A stretch of 47,680 nucleotides of DNA from an uncultured Clostridia bacterium (GCA_947589185.1 CANQCK010000002.1:124925-172604), one strand, 5' to 3'; counted from the stretch's first letter, positions 10,468 to 19,776 are shown. Notes: generated by a model from the sequence alone, not told the origin. Numbers and translations are program-made.

Positions 10468-10504
10468 TTATAACATTCTTTCAAAAAGAATATATATGTT
10501 ATAA
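10468..10504. repeat. Long inverted repeat in the dnaA-dnaN spacer
   Basis: TTATAACAT (10468-10476) pairs with ATGTTATAA (10496-10504). Inside, TTCTTT pairs with AAAGAA, leaving a five-base bulge on the right. It could be an RNA hairpin after dnaA or a protein site at the origin. Confidence 0.5.
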
Positions 10505-10671
10505 CAAAAACAAAATTTTATTAACAACTTTAAACAGCTTTTAACTGTTAAAAATAAAAAATTATCATAATTATTATTGAAAACTTAAATTAAAGTAAAA
10601 TAAAGAAAAAAATAAATTTAAAAGGTTGATTTTTTGAATGTTAAAAAGATTAATTATTAGGTAAATGAATA

Positions 10672-10697
10672 GTATACTTGAAAAAGTATAGTTTTTA
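10672..10697. terminator. Possible weak hairpin after dnaA
   Basis: TATACTT (10673-10679) and AAGTATA (10684-10690) form a perfect seven-pair stem with a four-base loop. A T tract follows on the plus strand and only a weak one on the minus strand, so its role as the dnaA terminator is uncertain. Confidence 0.35.
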
Positions 10698-10739
10698 TTT
10701 AACTTTTATTGTTAAAAGATATGTTAAAAAATAAAAATG

Positions 10740-12104
10740 TTATAGTTCTTTTAAATTTTTAATTATGTCGTTTACTGTTTCCTTTAAGTCAGAATTTGAA
10801 TCAAGCATTTTCTTTACATCTTTGTAATTGATAGTCATAGTAGAATGATCACGTTTTAATTCGTCGCCTATTTCTGTATAGCTTAGCCCTTTTACTTCTC
10901 TTATAACGTAAATAGATATTTTTCTTGCCAGAGAAATAGGTGCATTTCTGCTCGGCGAACGAATGTCGTCCGGCGTAACATTAAATGCGGTTGAAACATC
11001 TGCTAATATTCTGTCAACGGTAATATCCGCAGGTTGATTTTCAATTAAATTCTCTCTTATAACTTTCTGTGCCATTGCTATTGAAGGCTTTTCATTTGAG
11101 AACATTGTAAGTGCGGTTATTTTGTTTACTGCACCCTCGAGTTGTCTTATATTAGTTTTTATTTTCTCTGCGATAACCCTTGAAACAGGATCGGGAATCT
11201 CAATATTTAACAGCTCGGCTTTTCTTTTTATAATAGCCATTCTCGTTTCAAAATCAGGCGGCTGAATGTCTGCCTGAACGCCTCTTACAAATCTGCTTTT
11301 TATTCTGTCTTCCAGCTTTGAAATTTTAGTCGGCGAAATGTCAGATGTAAGCACTATTTGTTTTCCGTGATTGTAAAGTTCGTTAAATGTATGGAAAAAT
11401 TCCTCCTGCGTCTGTTCTTTTTTTGAAAGAAATTGAATATCGTCCATTAAAAGAAAATCTACGTTTCTGTATTTTTGATGAAAGGATTCCGTATCTCTGT
11501 TTGTTATGGCTGTTATAAGTTCATTTGCGAATGTCTCGCAGGTTACATACATAACATTTTTTTCAGGGCTTTTTCTCTTTACCTCGTGTTCAATTGCTTT
11601 AAGCAAATGTGTTTTTCCAAGACCTGAATCGCCGTAAATAAAAAGCGGATTGAATACTGCTTTATTTCCTATATTTCCTGAATCTTCATTCATACCGGCA
11701 ACTGCCGTACAAAAAGCATAAGCAAGTTCGTTTGATTTTCCTTTTATAAAATTGTCAAACGTAAGGTCATAAAGACCGTCGTTAAGAGAGCGTTCTAAAT
11801 GCTTTTCGTTTTCAATTACATAATTAAATTGACGACTGTCGTCTAATTCCTCAGTTTTATTGGAGATATTTACCTCGACTTCAATGCCTAAGACCTCGAA
11901 AAATGACTTTTTTATCAGATCATAGTAGAAATCCATTACTGTTTGCTTTGCAAATTCGCTTTGAGCAAGAATATATGCTGTTTTATTTTCAAGTCTGTCT
12001 GCTTCGAGAGGTTTAATCCATTTATCAAAGCCTATCTGGCTGACATTAGGATCGGCAAGACAGTGCTTTTTTACATCTTCAAAAACTTCCGAAAAAGAAT
12101 CCAC
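10740..12104 (-). CDS. dnaA: Chromosomal replication initiator DnaA
   Basis: AAA+ ATPase that binds DnaA boxes and opens the origin. Starting at the GTG at 12104 it has 454 residues. This start is chosen because AGGAGG stands seven bases upstream, whereas the ATG at 12140 has none and would add 12 atypical residues. Domain I is at the N-terminus. The AAA+ core has Walker A GDSGLGKTH (about 158-166), Walker B LLMDDIQF (about 218-225) and a sensor segment with EDRIKSRF. Domain IV ends with the box-contacting RDHSTMTINY (about 418-427). It is divergent from rpmH, and replication forks leave in the direction of transcription on both sides. Confidence 0.97.
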   Translation of the reverse strand: MDSFSEVFEDVKKHCLADPNVSQIGFDKWIKPLEADRLENKTAYILAQSEFAKQTVMDFYYDLIKKSFFEVLGIEVEVNISNKTEELDDSRQFNYVIENEKHLERSLNDGLYDLTFDNFIKGKSNELAYAFCTAVAGMNEDSGNIGNKAVFNPLFIYGDSGLGKTHLLKAIEHEVKRKSPEKNVMYVTCETFANELITAITNRDTESFHQKYRNVDFLLMDDIQFLSKKEQTQEEFFHTFNELYNHGKQIVLTSDISPTKISKLEDRIKSRFVRGVQADIQPPDFETRMAIIKRKAELLNIEIPDPVSRVIAEKIKTNIRQLEGAVNKITALTMFSNEKPSIAMAQKVIRENLIENQPADITVDRILADVSTAFNVTPDDIRSPSRNAPISLARKISIYVIREVKGLSYTEIGDELKRDHSTMTINYKDVKKMLDSNSDLKETVNDIIKNLKEL

Positions 12105-12166
12105 TATTAAAACCTCCTGTATTTTTTTATTCAGGGACATAAAAACCCATTTAAAATATTAAGGTA

Positions 12167-12195
12167 ATTATAGCATATTTTTAATAAAAAAACAA
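12167..12195 (-). promoter_or_regulatory. Promoter of dnaA
   Basis: Minus strand: TTGTTT (-35, 12190-12195), 17-base spacer, perfect TATAAT (-10, 12167-12172), about 60 bases before the dnaA GTG. Confidence 0.6.
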
Positions 12196-12389
12196 GCAAA
12201 TTATTCAGAAAATTTATTATATTACATATATATTATAATAGTATATAAATTTAAAGCGAAATTTTAGCTTTGGCTTTACTTTTTGTTGTGAAAAATAATT
12301 CAAAAATTGTATTGAAAAATCTTATAAATACTATATCTTGTGGTTATAAAATTTTTATAATAAATAATTGTAAAAATATCTTAAACAAC

Positions 12390-12419
12390 TTGACAAACCG
12401 ATGAAGTTTATACTATAAT
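12390..12419 (+). promoter_or_regulatory. Promoter of rpmH-rnpA
   Basis: Perfect hexamers: TTGACA (12390-12395), 18-base spacer, TATAAT (12414-12419). It is one of the strongest-looking promoters in the window, as expected for a ribosomal protein gene. Confidence 0.85.
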
Positions 12420-12511
12420 ATTAAATCGTAAGGCTTTTAAAGCAATTATTTTAAAATATTTCAACAGAGTTGTTATATAAATTAATAACTCACGGAAGGG
12501 AGGATATAAGG

Positions 12512-12646
12512 ATGAAAAGAACATTTCAGCCGAAAAAGAGACATGCTCAAAAAGAACATGGATTCAGAAAAAGAATGTCTACAAGAAGCGGACGCAAAAT
12601 TTTATCTCGCAGGAGACAAAAGGGCAGAAAGAAAATCAGCTACTAA
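12512..12646 (+). CDS. rpmH: Ribosomal protein bL34
   Basis: A 44-residue, extremely basic protein of the 50S subunit: [20 protein letters not shown], then [20 protein letters not shown] and SY at the end. Full-length for the family. GGGAGG precedes the ATG. It starts the conserved rpmH-rnpA-yidD-yidC-jag cluster on the right of the origin, with a strong hairpin separating it from rnpA. Confidence 0.97.
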   Translation: MKRTFQPKKRHAQKEHGFRKRMSTRSGRKILSRRRQKGRKKISY

Positions 12647-12652
12647 TTCGTT

Positions 12653-12708
12653 GACCACTGATACTACTAATTTGAATTAGTTTAGTATTAAAGTGGTCTT
12701 TTGTTTTT
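12653..12708 (+). terminator. Hairpin between rpmH and rnpA
   Basis: GACCACT (12653-12659) pairs with AGTGGTC (12692-12698). Further pairing inside (ATACTA with TAGTAT, AATT with AATT) gives a long stem, and TTTTGTTTTT follows. It probably acts as a partial terminator that keeps bL34 expression well above the RNase P protein. Confidence 0.8.
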
Positions 12709-12748
12709 GATTTAAAAACTATTAAGGAGTATTTTATTTGAGGTTCTT

Positions 12749-13126
12749 ATGTTATTTACTTCTATCATCAATTCAAATAAGGATTTTGTAAAAACTTATA
12801 AAAAGGGAAAATTTACAGCGAACAGAATGATCGCCGTATATTTTATTCCCAATAGAAGTCCCTATAACAGAATAGGTATAACGACCTCAAAGAAAATAGG
12901 CAATGCGGTTCAGAGAAACCGTGCAAGAAGAATTATAAGAGCGGCTTACAGAAAAACAGAAAAGCTGTTTCCGATAGGTTATGACATTATATTTGTTGCA
13001 AGACCTGAAATAAATGTTGTTAAATCTACGAGTATAGAAAAGTTCATAAAACAAAGAGTTTTAAAAGAAATGAACAAGCCGTTCAAACCGTATAAAAAAC
13101 AAAATCATAACAATAAAAACAGTTGA
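12749..13126 (+). CDS. rnpA: Ribonuclease P protein component
   Basis: Protein subunit of RNase P, which trims the 5' ends of precursor tRNAs with the RNA subunit (not in this window). The 125 residues carry the diagnostic RNR motif in GNAVQRNRARRIIRAAYR. The ATG has GAGG five bases upstream; a better AAGGAG lies too far away (about 19 bases). The start fits the family's short N-terminus, followed by NKDFVKTYKKGK. Its stop is followed within three bases by the yidD start. Confidence 0.95.
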   Translation: MLFTSIINSNKDFVKTYKKGKFTANRMIAVYFIPNRSPYNRIGITTSKKIGNAVQRNRARRIIRAAYRKTEKLFPIGYDIIFVARPEINVVKSTSIEKFIKQRVLKEMNKPFKPYKKQNHNNKNS

Positions 13127-13129
13127 AAA

Positions 13130-13381
13130 ATGAAAAAGATTTCTGATTTTTTGATACTTATTTATCAAAAGTGTATATCTCCGTTAAAGCCGGCGTGCTG
13201 TAAGTATTATCCGACCTGTTCGGAGTATGCCAGACGGGCAATAAAAAAACACGGATTGATCAAAGGGCTGATTTTGGCTGTATGGCGTCTTTTGAGATGT
13301 AATCCCTGGAGCAGCGGCGGAGTGGATAATGTACCTGAGAGCTTTTGTATTTATTCACTTAAAAACGGAAAAGAAAAATAA
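13130..13381 (+). CDS. yidD: Membrane protein insertion efficiency factor YidD
   Basis: A small membrane-associated protein that assists YidC-dependent insertion. The 83 residues begin with an amphipathic helix and contain the conserved [15 protein letters not shown] and [14 protein letters not shown] segments. It is adjacent to rnpA (3-base gap) and yidC, the universal neighbourhood of this family. Confidence 0.95.
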   Translation: MKKISDFLILIYQKCISPLKPACCKYYPTCSEYARRAIKKHGLIKGLILAVWRLLRCNPWSSGGVDNVPESFCIYSLKNGKEK

Positions 13382-13396
13382 AGGAGAACAATTTTT

Positions 13397-14731
13397 ATGT
13401 GGAATATACCTTTAATAACACCGTTACTGGGCTATTTAATGAAGTTGTGCTATATTATTTTCAACAACTACGGTTTAGCATTAATTATCTTTACTCTTAT
13501 AATTAAGCTAATAACAGTGCCGTTTCAGATAAAACAGCAGAAAAATACTGCAAGAATGGCAAAATTTCAGCCGCAGCTTAAAAAACTTCAGAATAAATAC
13601 GGTAATAATAAAGAAAAATATCAAGAAGAAATGATGAAACTGTATACTGAAGAGGGTGTAAACCCAATGGGAAGCTGTTTGCCGATGATTATTACTATGG
13701 TAATTCTGTTTTCTATTATCGGAGTTGTTTATGCTCCTTTAAAATACGTTTCTAACATAGACGGCAAGTCGTTTAGTCTTACAAGTTCTACAAGCGAAGT
13801 TATAAGTGAATCGGAAGCCCTTGTTACCGACACCATAATTATAGCTAACAAAATGGACGGAAAGACTTACAGCGAACTTACCGATGCTGAAAAAGAGGAG
13901 ATTTTCAAAACCAAAACTTTAGAAGACGGCGGAAAAATTAACGGAATTAAAATAAAAAGCTCTTCAAGCGATCCTAAAAAAGCATTGGAAAATGTAGAGA
14001 GAGTTTTTTCTGAATATTATCCTGACGATAAAGACTTTACAAAGTTTTTATTGGACGAAAAAAAGATTTCTAACCGACTTTATTTAAGACCTCAGCTTTT
14101 AATGTTCAAAATATCAGACAACGGTTACGGACAAATGTTTGATGTTGTCGATGAAAAAATAAATAAAGAGCTTAAAAGAGTAGATTATACTTTCTTTGGC
14201 ATTCCTTTGAGTGAAATGCCGAGCTGGACGTCGATTTATCTGCTGATTCCGGTAAGCTCGTTCTTATTCCAGCTTATCTTGACGTTTATTTCTCAGCGTT
14301 ATCAGAAAAAGAACAATCCAACGGCAAGCTCAACAGGAATGGGTATGAACCTTATTCTTTATATAATGCCTATATTTTCATTCTACATTGCGTTCAGTTT
14401 CCCGGTGGGATTAGGTTTATACTGGACTTTGACTTCTTTCTACTCACTGATTCAGACGATCATACTGAATAATATATATACGCCTGAAAGAGTAGAGGCA
14501 ATGATCGCTAAGGAATCTAAGAAAAAGAAGAAGAAAAAAGGTTTTTATCAAAGAGCTCTTGAAATGCAGCAGAGTCAGATGGGCGAATCAAATACAACAA
14601 AATCAGACGATGACGATACAGATGAAGAGAGAAAACTGACAAAAGCCGAGAGAAAACAAGCCGAATTAAAAAGACTTCAGGAAGCAAGAAAAAGAATGGC
14701 TGAAAAGTACGGCGACGAATACGAGGAATAA
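13397..14731 (+). CDS. yidC: Membrane protein insertase YidC/SpoIIIJ family
   Basis: Inserts and folds membrane proteins alone or with Sec; in spore-formers the SpoIIIJ member also supports sporulation. The 444 residues have a first segment near residues 20-42 (NYGLALIIFTLIIKLITVPF), the cytoplasmic hairpin with QPQLKKLQNKYG, a segment at about 95-115, and a C-terminal membrane cluster (about 285-385). Between the second and third membrane segments is a 150-residue hydrophilic stretch rich in Asp/Lys/Ser, larger than in Bacillus homologues of about 260-290 residues. The tail is a lysine run (ESKKKKKKKG) and a charged coiled-coil-like end, suited to ribosome binding. No lipobox is visible at the N-terminus. 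Confidence 0.95.
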   Translation: MWNIPLITPLLGYLMKLCYIIFNNYGLALIIFTLIIKLITVPFQIKQQKNTARMAKFQPQLKKLQNKYGNNKEKYQEEMMKLYTEEGVNPMGSCLPMIITMVILFSIIGVVYAPLKYVSNIDGKSFSLTSSTSEVISESEALVTDTIIIANKMDGKTYSELTDAEKEEIFKTKTLEDGGKINGIKIKSSSSDPKKALENVERVFSEYYPDDKDFTKFLLDEKKISNRLYLRPQLLMFKISDNGYGQMFDVVDEKINKELKRVDYTFFGIPLSEMPSWTSIYLLIPVSSFLFQLILTFISQRYQKKNNPTASSTGMGMNLILYIMPIFSFYIAFSFPVGLGLYWTLTSFYSLIQTIILNNIYTPERVEAMIAKESKKKKKKKGFYQRALEMQQSQMGESNTTKSDDDDTDEERKLTKAERKQAELKRLQEARKRMAEKYGDEYEE

Positions 14732-14764
14732 AAAAATAGTTATAAAAGAAAGAAGGAGAAAATC

Positions 14765-15532
14765 ATGACAAAAACATTCACAGCGGCAACTATTGAAGAG
14801 GCAAAAGCTCTCGCAGAAGCTGAATTTGGGGTATCGCAGGAACAGATCAAGTTTATAGTATTGGAAGAACCGAAGAAGTCTCTTTTTGGAAAGCTTAAAG
14901 GCGAGGCAAAGGTTGAAGCAACCTTTGAGGAAAGCAAACCGCAGCTTGCCGCAAGATATATTAAGAATGTATTTTCAAAAATGGGATATGAGGTTTCAGT
15001 TGATATTAAAGAAGACGCAGACGGAGCAGTTTTAGACATTTCAGGCGATAACGTAGAAGAAATTATAGGAAAAAAGGGAGAGGTTTTAGATTCTCTTCAA
15101 TATCTTTCGTCCTTGGTCTGCAACAGAATAGACAGAGAGTATTACAGGATTTCAACCGACTGCAACGGTTTTAGAGAAAGAAGAAAAGCACAGCTTGAGC
15201 GTCTTGCCAGAAAGGTAGGAAATAACGTAAAGAGAAACGGTAGAACTACTGCTCTGGAGCCTATGAACCCTTACGAAAGAAGAATAATTCACTCGGTAAT
15301 TACTGATATTGAAGGGGTAACGTCACATTCAAAGGGCGAGGATCCATACAGAAAGGTAATTATCAGTTCTACTGAGAAAAAAAGATACGATAACAGAGGA
15401 AGAAAAAACAACAGACGTTCATATAACAAAAAAGGCTATGATATAGTAAGTTCCTTTGAAAAAGAATACAAAAAACCAAAACCTGAGGACGAAATGGGTT
15501 CAAGCGGACTTTATACAAAGATCGATTTATAA
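14765..15532 (+). CDS. jag: RNA-binding protein Jag/KhpB
   Basis: A cytoplasmic RNA-binding protein (with KhpA in other Firmicutes) that affects cell-wall growth and division. The 255 residues have an N-terminal Jag domain (MTKTFTAATIEEAKALAEAE, then KKSLFGKLKGEAKV), a KH domain with EEIIGKKGEVLDSLQYL, and an R3H domain with NPYERRIIHSVI. The C-terminal tail is basic and Asn-rich. It directly follows yidC, as in most Firmicutes, and is terminated by the hairpin at 15541. Confidence 0.95.
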   Translation: MTKTFTAATIEEAKALAEAEFGVSQEQIKFIVLEEPKKSLFGKLKGEAKVEATFEESKPQLAARYIKNVFSKMGYEVSVDIKEDADGAVLDISGDNVEEIIGKKGEVLDSLQYLSSLVCNRIDREYYRISTDCNGFRERRKAQLERLARKVGNNVKRNGRTTALEPMNPYERRIIHSVITDIEGVTSHSKGEDPYRKVIISSTEKKRYDNRGRKNNRRSYNKKGYDIVSSFEKEYKKPKPEDEMGSSGLYTKIDL

Positions 15533-15540
15533 TTAACAAT

Positions 15541-15580
15541 AAGGGGGCAGATCTCGCTTTTAGGTCTTGTCCCCTATTTT
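15541..15580 (+). terminator. Terminator of jag, copy 2 of a conserved element
   Basis: GGGGGCA pairs with TGTCCCC, and inner AGA/TCT extends the stem; TATTTT follows. The sequence shares AATAAGGGGGC, a following GA and CTCG, and TAGGTCTTG with the rpsT trailer on the other side of the origin (578-613, minus strand). Confidence 0.7.
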
Positions 15581-15639
15581 AAATTATAAGTGTCAGCTTT
15601 TAGCGTGCATTATAATATGTTTTAGAGGAGGAACGAACA

Positions 15640-17001
15640 ATGAGTACAGTTTGTGCAATATCAACTCCCAACGCTGTAGGGGGGATTTCTGTTATCAGAA
15701 TAAGCGGAAAAGACGCTATAAAAATTGCAGAGAAGATATTCGTTCCTTTTTCAAACACTCCTGTTTCTCAAATGAACGGATATACCTGTGCATACGGAAA
15801 GGTCGTCTATAACGAAAGAACTATTGACGACGCAGTTTTAACAGTCTTTCTTGAACCTAAAAGCTATACGGGAGAAAACGTTGCTGAAATTTCCTGTCAC
15901 GGAGGCATATTCGTAACAAAAGAGGTGCTGAGAGCCTGCATTGAAAGCGGTGCAGAGCCTGCGGGTCCGGGAGAGTTTACAAAGCGAGCATTTTTAAACG
16001 GAAAGCTCACGCTAACTCAGGCAGAAGCGGTTATGGACGTTATTTCCGCAGAGGGAATACAGGCGTTAAACAGTGCAAATCTTGCACATGAAGGTATGCT
16101 TTTTAAAAAGATAAAAAGTGCAGCTGATGAATTAGTACGAATTTTAGCAGAACTTGCGGCGTGGGTCGATTATCCTGAGGAGGATCTGCCGTCTGTTGAG
16201 AATGAGACGTTGAAATTATCGCTTAACGCAGTTGTTTCGCAGCTTGATAAGATTCTTTTCGATTATGATAACGGATTGATTTTCCGTCAGGGTATTGATA
16301 CGGCAATTGTCGGTCGGGCAAACGTCGGGAAATCATCTTTGATGAATATGCTTTTAGGCTTTGACCGCTCTATTGTAACAGATGTTGCCGGAACGACCCG
16401 TGATGTAATAGAGGAATCTGCAAGACTTGGCGAGGTCGTTTTGAAATTATCTGATACGGCTGGAATTCGTCAGACTGATGATCTAGTTGAAAGTATGGGC
16501 GTCGATCTGGCGGTAAAAAGACTTGAAAACGCCAGACTTATTATTGCCGTCTTTGATGCAAGCGAGAAGTTAAACAGCGAGGATTTAAAACTCCTTGATA
16601 AAATATCGGACAAGCAAAGTATAATTGTACTTAACAAAACCGACTTGCAGACTAAAATTACAACAGATGATTTTAAAAATTACAACAAACCTGTTGTAAT
16701 GATTTCTGCAAAAGAGCAAAAAGGAAAAAAGGAATTAGAAAATGCCGTTATATCGCTGTTTAAGCTGGATAATATAAAATCCGATACCACTGTTTTTGTC
16801 AACGAAAGACAGAAAATATGTGTAGAAAGGGCTAAAAACAGCTTAGAGCTTGCACTTAATGCTCTAAGTCTGGGCGAAACGCTTGACGCAGTCACTGTTA
16901 CAATTTCAAAGGCTTGCGATCATTTACTTGAGCTTACCGGAGAAAAGGCAACAGAAGCGGTTGTAGAACAGGTATTCCATAATTTCTGTGTAGGAAAGTA
17001 A
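15640..17001 (+). CDS. mnmE: tRNA modification GTPase MnmE
   Basis: With MnmG it makes the carboxymethylaminomethyl group on wobble uridine of several tRNAs. The 453 residues have an N-terminal tetrahydrofolate-binding domain (STVCAISTPNAVGGISVIR), a helical domain and an inserted G domain: G1 GRANVGKS (225-232), G2 in VTDVAGTTRD, G3 DTAG, G4 NKTD. The C-terminus is FCVGK, matching the conserved C(I/V)GK with the catalytic Cys. GAGGAGG precedes the ATG. It forms an operon with mnmG and rsmG. Confidence 0.97.
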   Translation: MSTVCAISTPNAVGGISVIRISGKDAIKIAEKIFVPFSNTPVSQMNGYTCAYGKVVYNERTIDDAVLTVFLEPKSYTGENVAEISCHGGIFVTKEVLRACIESGAEPAGPGEFTKRAFLNGKLTLTQAEAVMDVISAEGIQALNSANLAHEGMLFKKIKSAADELVRILAELAAWVDYPEEDLPSVENETLKLSLNAVVSQLDKILFDYDNGLIFRQGIDTAIVGRANVGKSSLMNMLLGFDRSIVTDVAGTTRDVIEESARLGEVVLKLSDTAGIRQTDDLVESMGVDLAVKRLENARLIIAVFDASEKLNSEDLKLLDKISDKQSIIVLNKTDLQTKITTDDFKNYNKPVVMISAKEQKGKKELENAVISLFKLDNIKSDTTVFVNERQKICVERAKNSLELALNALSLGETLDAVTVTISKACDHLLELTGEKATEAVVEQVFHNFCVGK

Positions 17002-17031
17002 CTTACATTCACATAGTTTTTGAGGTAGATT

Positions 17032-18918
17032 ATGTATATAGAAGGTTATGATATAATAGTTGTTGGTGCGGGTCATGCAGGCTGTGAAGCTGCTCTGGCT
17101 TCGGCAAGGTTAGGGGCAAAGACCGCACTTTTTACGCTTACTCTTGACGCTTTGGCAAATATGCCGTGTAATCCGTCTATCGGCGGAACGGCTAAAGGAC
17201 ATTTAGTCAAAGAGATCGACGCACTCGGAGGCGAAATGGGGAAAGCAGCTGACGCAACATTCTTACAGAGCCGTATGTTAAACAGGGGTCGAGGTCCTGC
17301 TGTTCACAGTTTGAGAGTTCAGGCGGACAGAACCCGTTATCACGAATATATGAAAAAAACGATTGAGAGCTGTGAAAACCTTGACTTAAAACAGGGTGAA
17401 GTCGTTAAAGTTCTTTTCAAAGAAGGAAAAGTTACAGGCGTTCAGACAAGAATAGGAAGCGAGTTTTCAGCAAAGGCTGTTATTATTTGCTCGGGAACTT
17501 ACTTAAAGGGCAAGATTTTTGTCGGTGAAAGCTCTTATGAGAGCGGTCCCGACTCTGTATCACCTGCTAATTTATTGTCAGATAGTCTGAAAGAACTGGG
17601 CATTACTCTCAGGAGATTTAAAACGGGAACTCCCGCAAGAGTTCACCGACGTTCAATCAACTTTGATAAGCTACAAAAACAGGATGGTGATGAGGAAATC
17701 GTTCCTTTTTCCTTTGAAAATCATAACTGTCTTGAAAATAAGGTTTCCTGCTACATTGCGTATACAAACGAAAAAACGCACGAGGTCATCAGGAAAAATA
17801 TTAAACGCTCGGCTATGTATGGAGGTCAGATCGAGGGCATAGGACCGAGATATTGTCCGTCGATTGAAGACAAGATAATGCGGTTTTCCGACAAACCCCG
17901 ACATCAGCTTTTTATTGAGCCTATGGGACTGAATACCGATGAGTTTTATTTGCAGGGAATGTCTACTTCACTTCCTGAGGATGTTCAAATCGAGTTTTTA
18001 AGAACTATCGAGGGATTGGAAAATATTGAGATTATGAGAAACGCTTACGCTATCGAATATGACTGCTGCGATTCGACCGAGCTTCTTCCTACCCTTGAAT
18101 TCAAGCAGGTCTCGGGTCTTTTCGGTGCAGGGCAGTTTAACGGTACTTCGGGCTATGAAGAAGCCGCTGCACAGGGGCTTATTGCGGGAATAAACGCCGT
18201 TAGAAAAATATCAGGCAAGGACGGAATCGTTCTTGACCGTGCAAGTTCGTATATTGGCACGCTTATTGACGACTTGGTAACAAAAGGCTGTATGGATCCT
18301 TACCGTATGCTTACGTCAAGGAGCGAATACCGTTTGCTTCTCCGTCAGGATAACGCCGATCAGAGACTCACTCCCATAGGATATGAGGTAGGTTTAATAA
18401 GCAAAGAGCGTTATGACCGGCTTTTGGAAAAGGTTTCGCAGATTGAAGCGGAAATAAAACGCCTTTGGAGGGTAAACGTTTCGCCGAAGGACGCAAACAA
18501 ATATCTGGAAGAATGTGGAACGGAGCCGCTGCAAACAGGTGCAAAGCTTGCACAGATCATAAGACGTCCGCAGTGTTCTTATAAAGGAACAGCTTTCTTA
18601 GATAAGGAGCGTCCCGATTTGCCACTGGAGGTTCAGGAGCAGGTAGACTTGTCTATTAAATACGAGGGATATATAAAAATTCAGCTTGAACAGGTCGAGC
18701 AGATGAGAAAGCTCGAAAGAAAATCTCTGCCGAGTGATTTGGATTACTCTCAGATTCGGGGGCTCAGGCTTGAAGCAATCGAAAAGCTTTCAAAAATCAA
18801 ACCGCTCAGTGTGGGTCAGGCAAGCCGTATTTCGGGAGTAAATCCCGCAGATGTTTCTGTTTTACTTGTATGGCTTGAACAAAACCGAAGAGAATCTAAT
18901 GATAGAGATAAATCGTAA
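17032..18918 (+). CDS. mnmG: tRNA uridine 5-carboxymethylaminomethyl synthesis enzyme MnmG
   Basis: FAD-dependent partner of MnmE. The 628 residues are full length. The dinucleotide-binding motif [19 protein letters not shown] lies near residues 10-28. [20 protein letters not shown] and [12 protein letters not shown] are family signatures, and the C-terminal helical domain ([17 protein letters not shown]) binds MnmE. The start is 30 bases after the mnmE stop. Confidence 0.97.
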   Translation: MYIEGYDIIVVGAGHAGCEAALASARLGAKTALFTLTLDALANMPCNPSIGGTAKGHLVKEIDALGGEMGKAADATFLQSRMLNRGRGPAVHSLRVQADRTRYHEYMKKTIESCENLDLKQGEVVKVLFKEGKVTGVQTRIGSEFSAKAVIICSGTYLKGKIFVGESSYESGPDSVSPANLLSDSLKELGITLRRFKTGTPARVHRRSINFDKLQKQDGDEEIVPFSFENHNCLENKVSCYIAYTNEKTHEVIRKNIKRSAMYGGQIEGIGPRYCPSIEDKIMRFSDKPRHQLFIEPMGLNTDEFYLQGMSTSLPEDVQIEFLRTIEGLENIEIMRNAYAIEYDCCDSTELLPTLEFKQVSGLFGAGQFNGTSGYEEAAAQGLIAGINAVRKISGKDGIVLDRASSYIGTLIDDLVTKGCMDPYRMLTSRSEYRLLLRQDNADQRLTPIGYEVGLISKERYDRLLEKVSQIEAEIKRLWRVNVSPKDANKYLEECGTEPLQTGAKLAQIIRRPQCSYKGTAFLDKERPDLPLEVQEQVDLSIKYEGYIKIQLEQVEQMRKLERKSLPSDLDYSQIRGLRLEAIEKLSKIKPLSVGQASRISGVNPADVSVLLVWLEQNRRESNDRDKS

Positions 18919-18951
18919 ATTAAATGCTCTAAGAGAGGGCGTTGATGTGTT

Positions 18952-19665
18952 ATGATAATTGAAAAGTCTAATTTTATAAAGCTGTTTTCTCAGTCTCAGC
19001 TGACTGTAACCGATGAACAATATCAAAGGCTTTATAAATATTCTGAATTGCTTGTTGAATGGAATAAAAAGGTAAACTTGACGGCGATTTTGTCGCCGGA
19101 GGACATTTCTCAAAAGCATTTTCTGGACAGTGTTCTCCCCTTTTCGCTGTTTAACATAAAAAAAGACGCCAAATTGATAGACGTCGGTACTGGTGCAGGA
19201 TTTCCCTCCTGTCCGCTGAAAATATTCAGAGAAGATATTCATATTACCCTGCTTGACAGTTTAAATAAACGCATAAAATTTTTAGCGGCTTTGTCAGATG
19301 AATTGAATCTACACGCTGAATGTATACACGGTCGTGCCGAAGAGGTTGCCCATAAGGAAAACTACAGAGAAAAATATGATATTGCAACAGCAAGAGCTGT
19401 TGCGTCACTGCCTATGTTATGCGAATATTGTCTGCCTTTTGTTAAGGTTGGAGGGTATTTTATAGCGTTAAAGGGAAAAAATATCGAGGAAGAAGTATCT
19501 TCATCAAAGAATGCAATTAAGGTCTTAGGAGGAAAAATTGACAAAATAATAGATTATTCCCTGCCAAACGGAGATAGTCGAGTTTTAATTGCAATTAAAA
19601 AAATATCGCAAACAGCGATCAAATACCCAAGAAATAAAGGTCAAATGACAAAAAAGCCGCTTTAA
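18952..19665 (+). CDS. rsmG: 16S rRNA m7G527 methyltransferase RsmG
   Basis: Methylates N7 of G527 in 16S rRNA using S-adenosylmethionine. The 237 residues carry the SAM-binding motif LIDVGTGAGFPSCPLKI and the downstream ATARAVASLPMLCEY. Loss of this enzyme in other bacteria gives low-level streptomycin resistance. It is the last gene of the mnmE-mnmG-rsmG operon; its 3' end overlaps the left arm of the terminator. Confidence 0.95.
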   Translation: MIIEKSNFIKLFSQSQLTVTDEQYQRLYKYSELLVEWNKKVNLTAILSPEDISQKHFLDSVLPFSLFNIKKDAKLIDVGTGAGFPSCPLKIFREDIHITLLDSLNKRIKFLAALSDELNLHAECIHGRAEEVAHKENYREKYDIATARAVASLPMLCEYCLPFVKVGGYFIALKGKNIEEEVSSSKNAIKVLGGKIDKIIDYSLPNGDSRVLIAIKKISQTAIKYPRNKGQMTKKPL

Positions 19666-19702
19666 TTTACTTGTTCAAGTAGATTGAGGACGGCTTTTGT
19701 CA
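19652..19702 (+). terminator. Terminator of the mnmE-mnmG-rsmG operon
   Basis: AAAAGCCG (from 19652) pairs with CGGCTTTT (19691-19698), with ACTTG/CAAGT pairing inside the loop. The left arm lies in the last rsmG codons. Confidence 0.7.
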
Positions 19703-19776
19703 TTAATACACGATGAATAACTATGGAAATAATGAATACCAGATGCTAAAATATTGTTGTGTAGAGACAGAGATAT

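Larger units (their letters stand above)
10357..10739. other. dnaA-dnaN spacer: probable origin unwinding region
   Basis: A 383-base, very AT-rich spacer without a gene. It contains five tandem TAG triplets next to a degenerate DnaA box (10399-10424), a long inverted repeat (10468-10504), a palindrome TTTTAACTGTTAAAA (10539-10553), and four same-direction copies of TGTTAAAA followed by A or G (10546, 10639, 10710, 10722). In Bacillus the unwinding element lies in this same spacer. No perfect DnaA box (TTATCCACA) was found. Calling it part of oriC rests on position and these motifs. Confidence 0.65.
12105..12511. other. dnaA-rpmH spacer, second part of the origin region
   Basis: A 407-base AT-rich divergent spacer without a gene. 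It holds the dnaA promoter (12167-12195) and rpmH promoter (12390-12419). Two weak DnaA-box candidates are visible: TGTGAAAAA at 12287-12295 (fits TTWTNCACA on the other strand) and TGTGGTTAT at 12339-12347 (two mismatches). In Bacillus the corresponding spacer carries an accessory box cluster. Evidence for functional boxes here is weak. Confidence 0.5.

Noticed and set aside
17671-17904. Minus-strand frames inside mnmG and other conserved genes
   Set aside because: They are out-of-frame shadows of genes whose protein families are certain.
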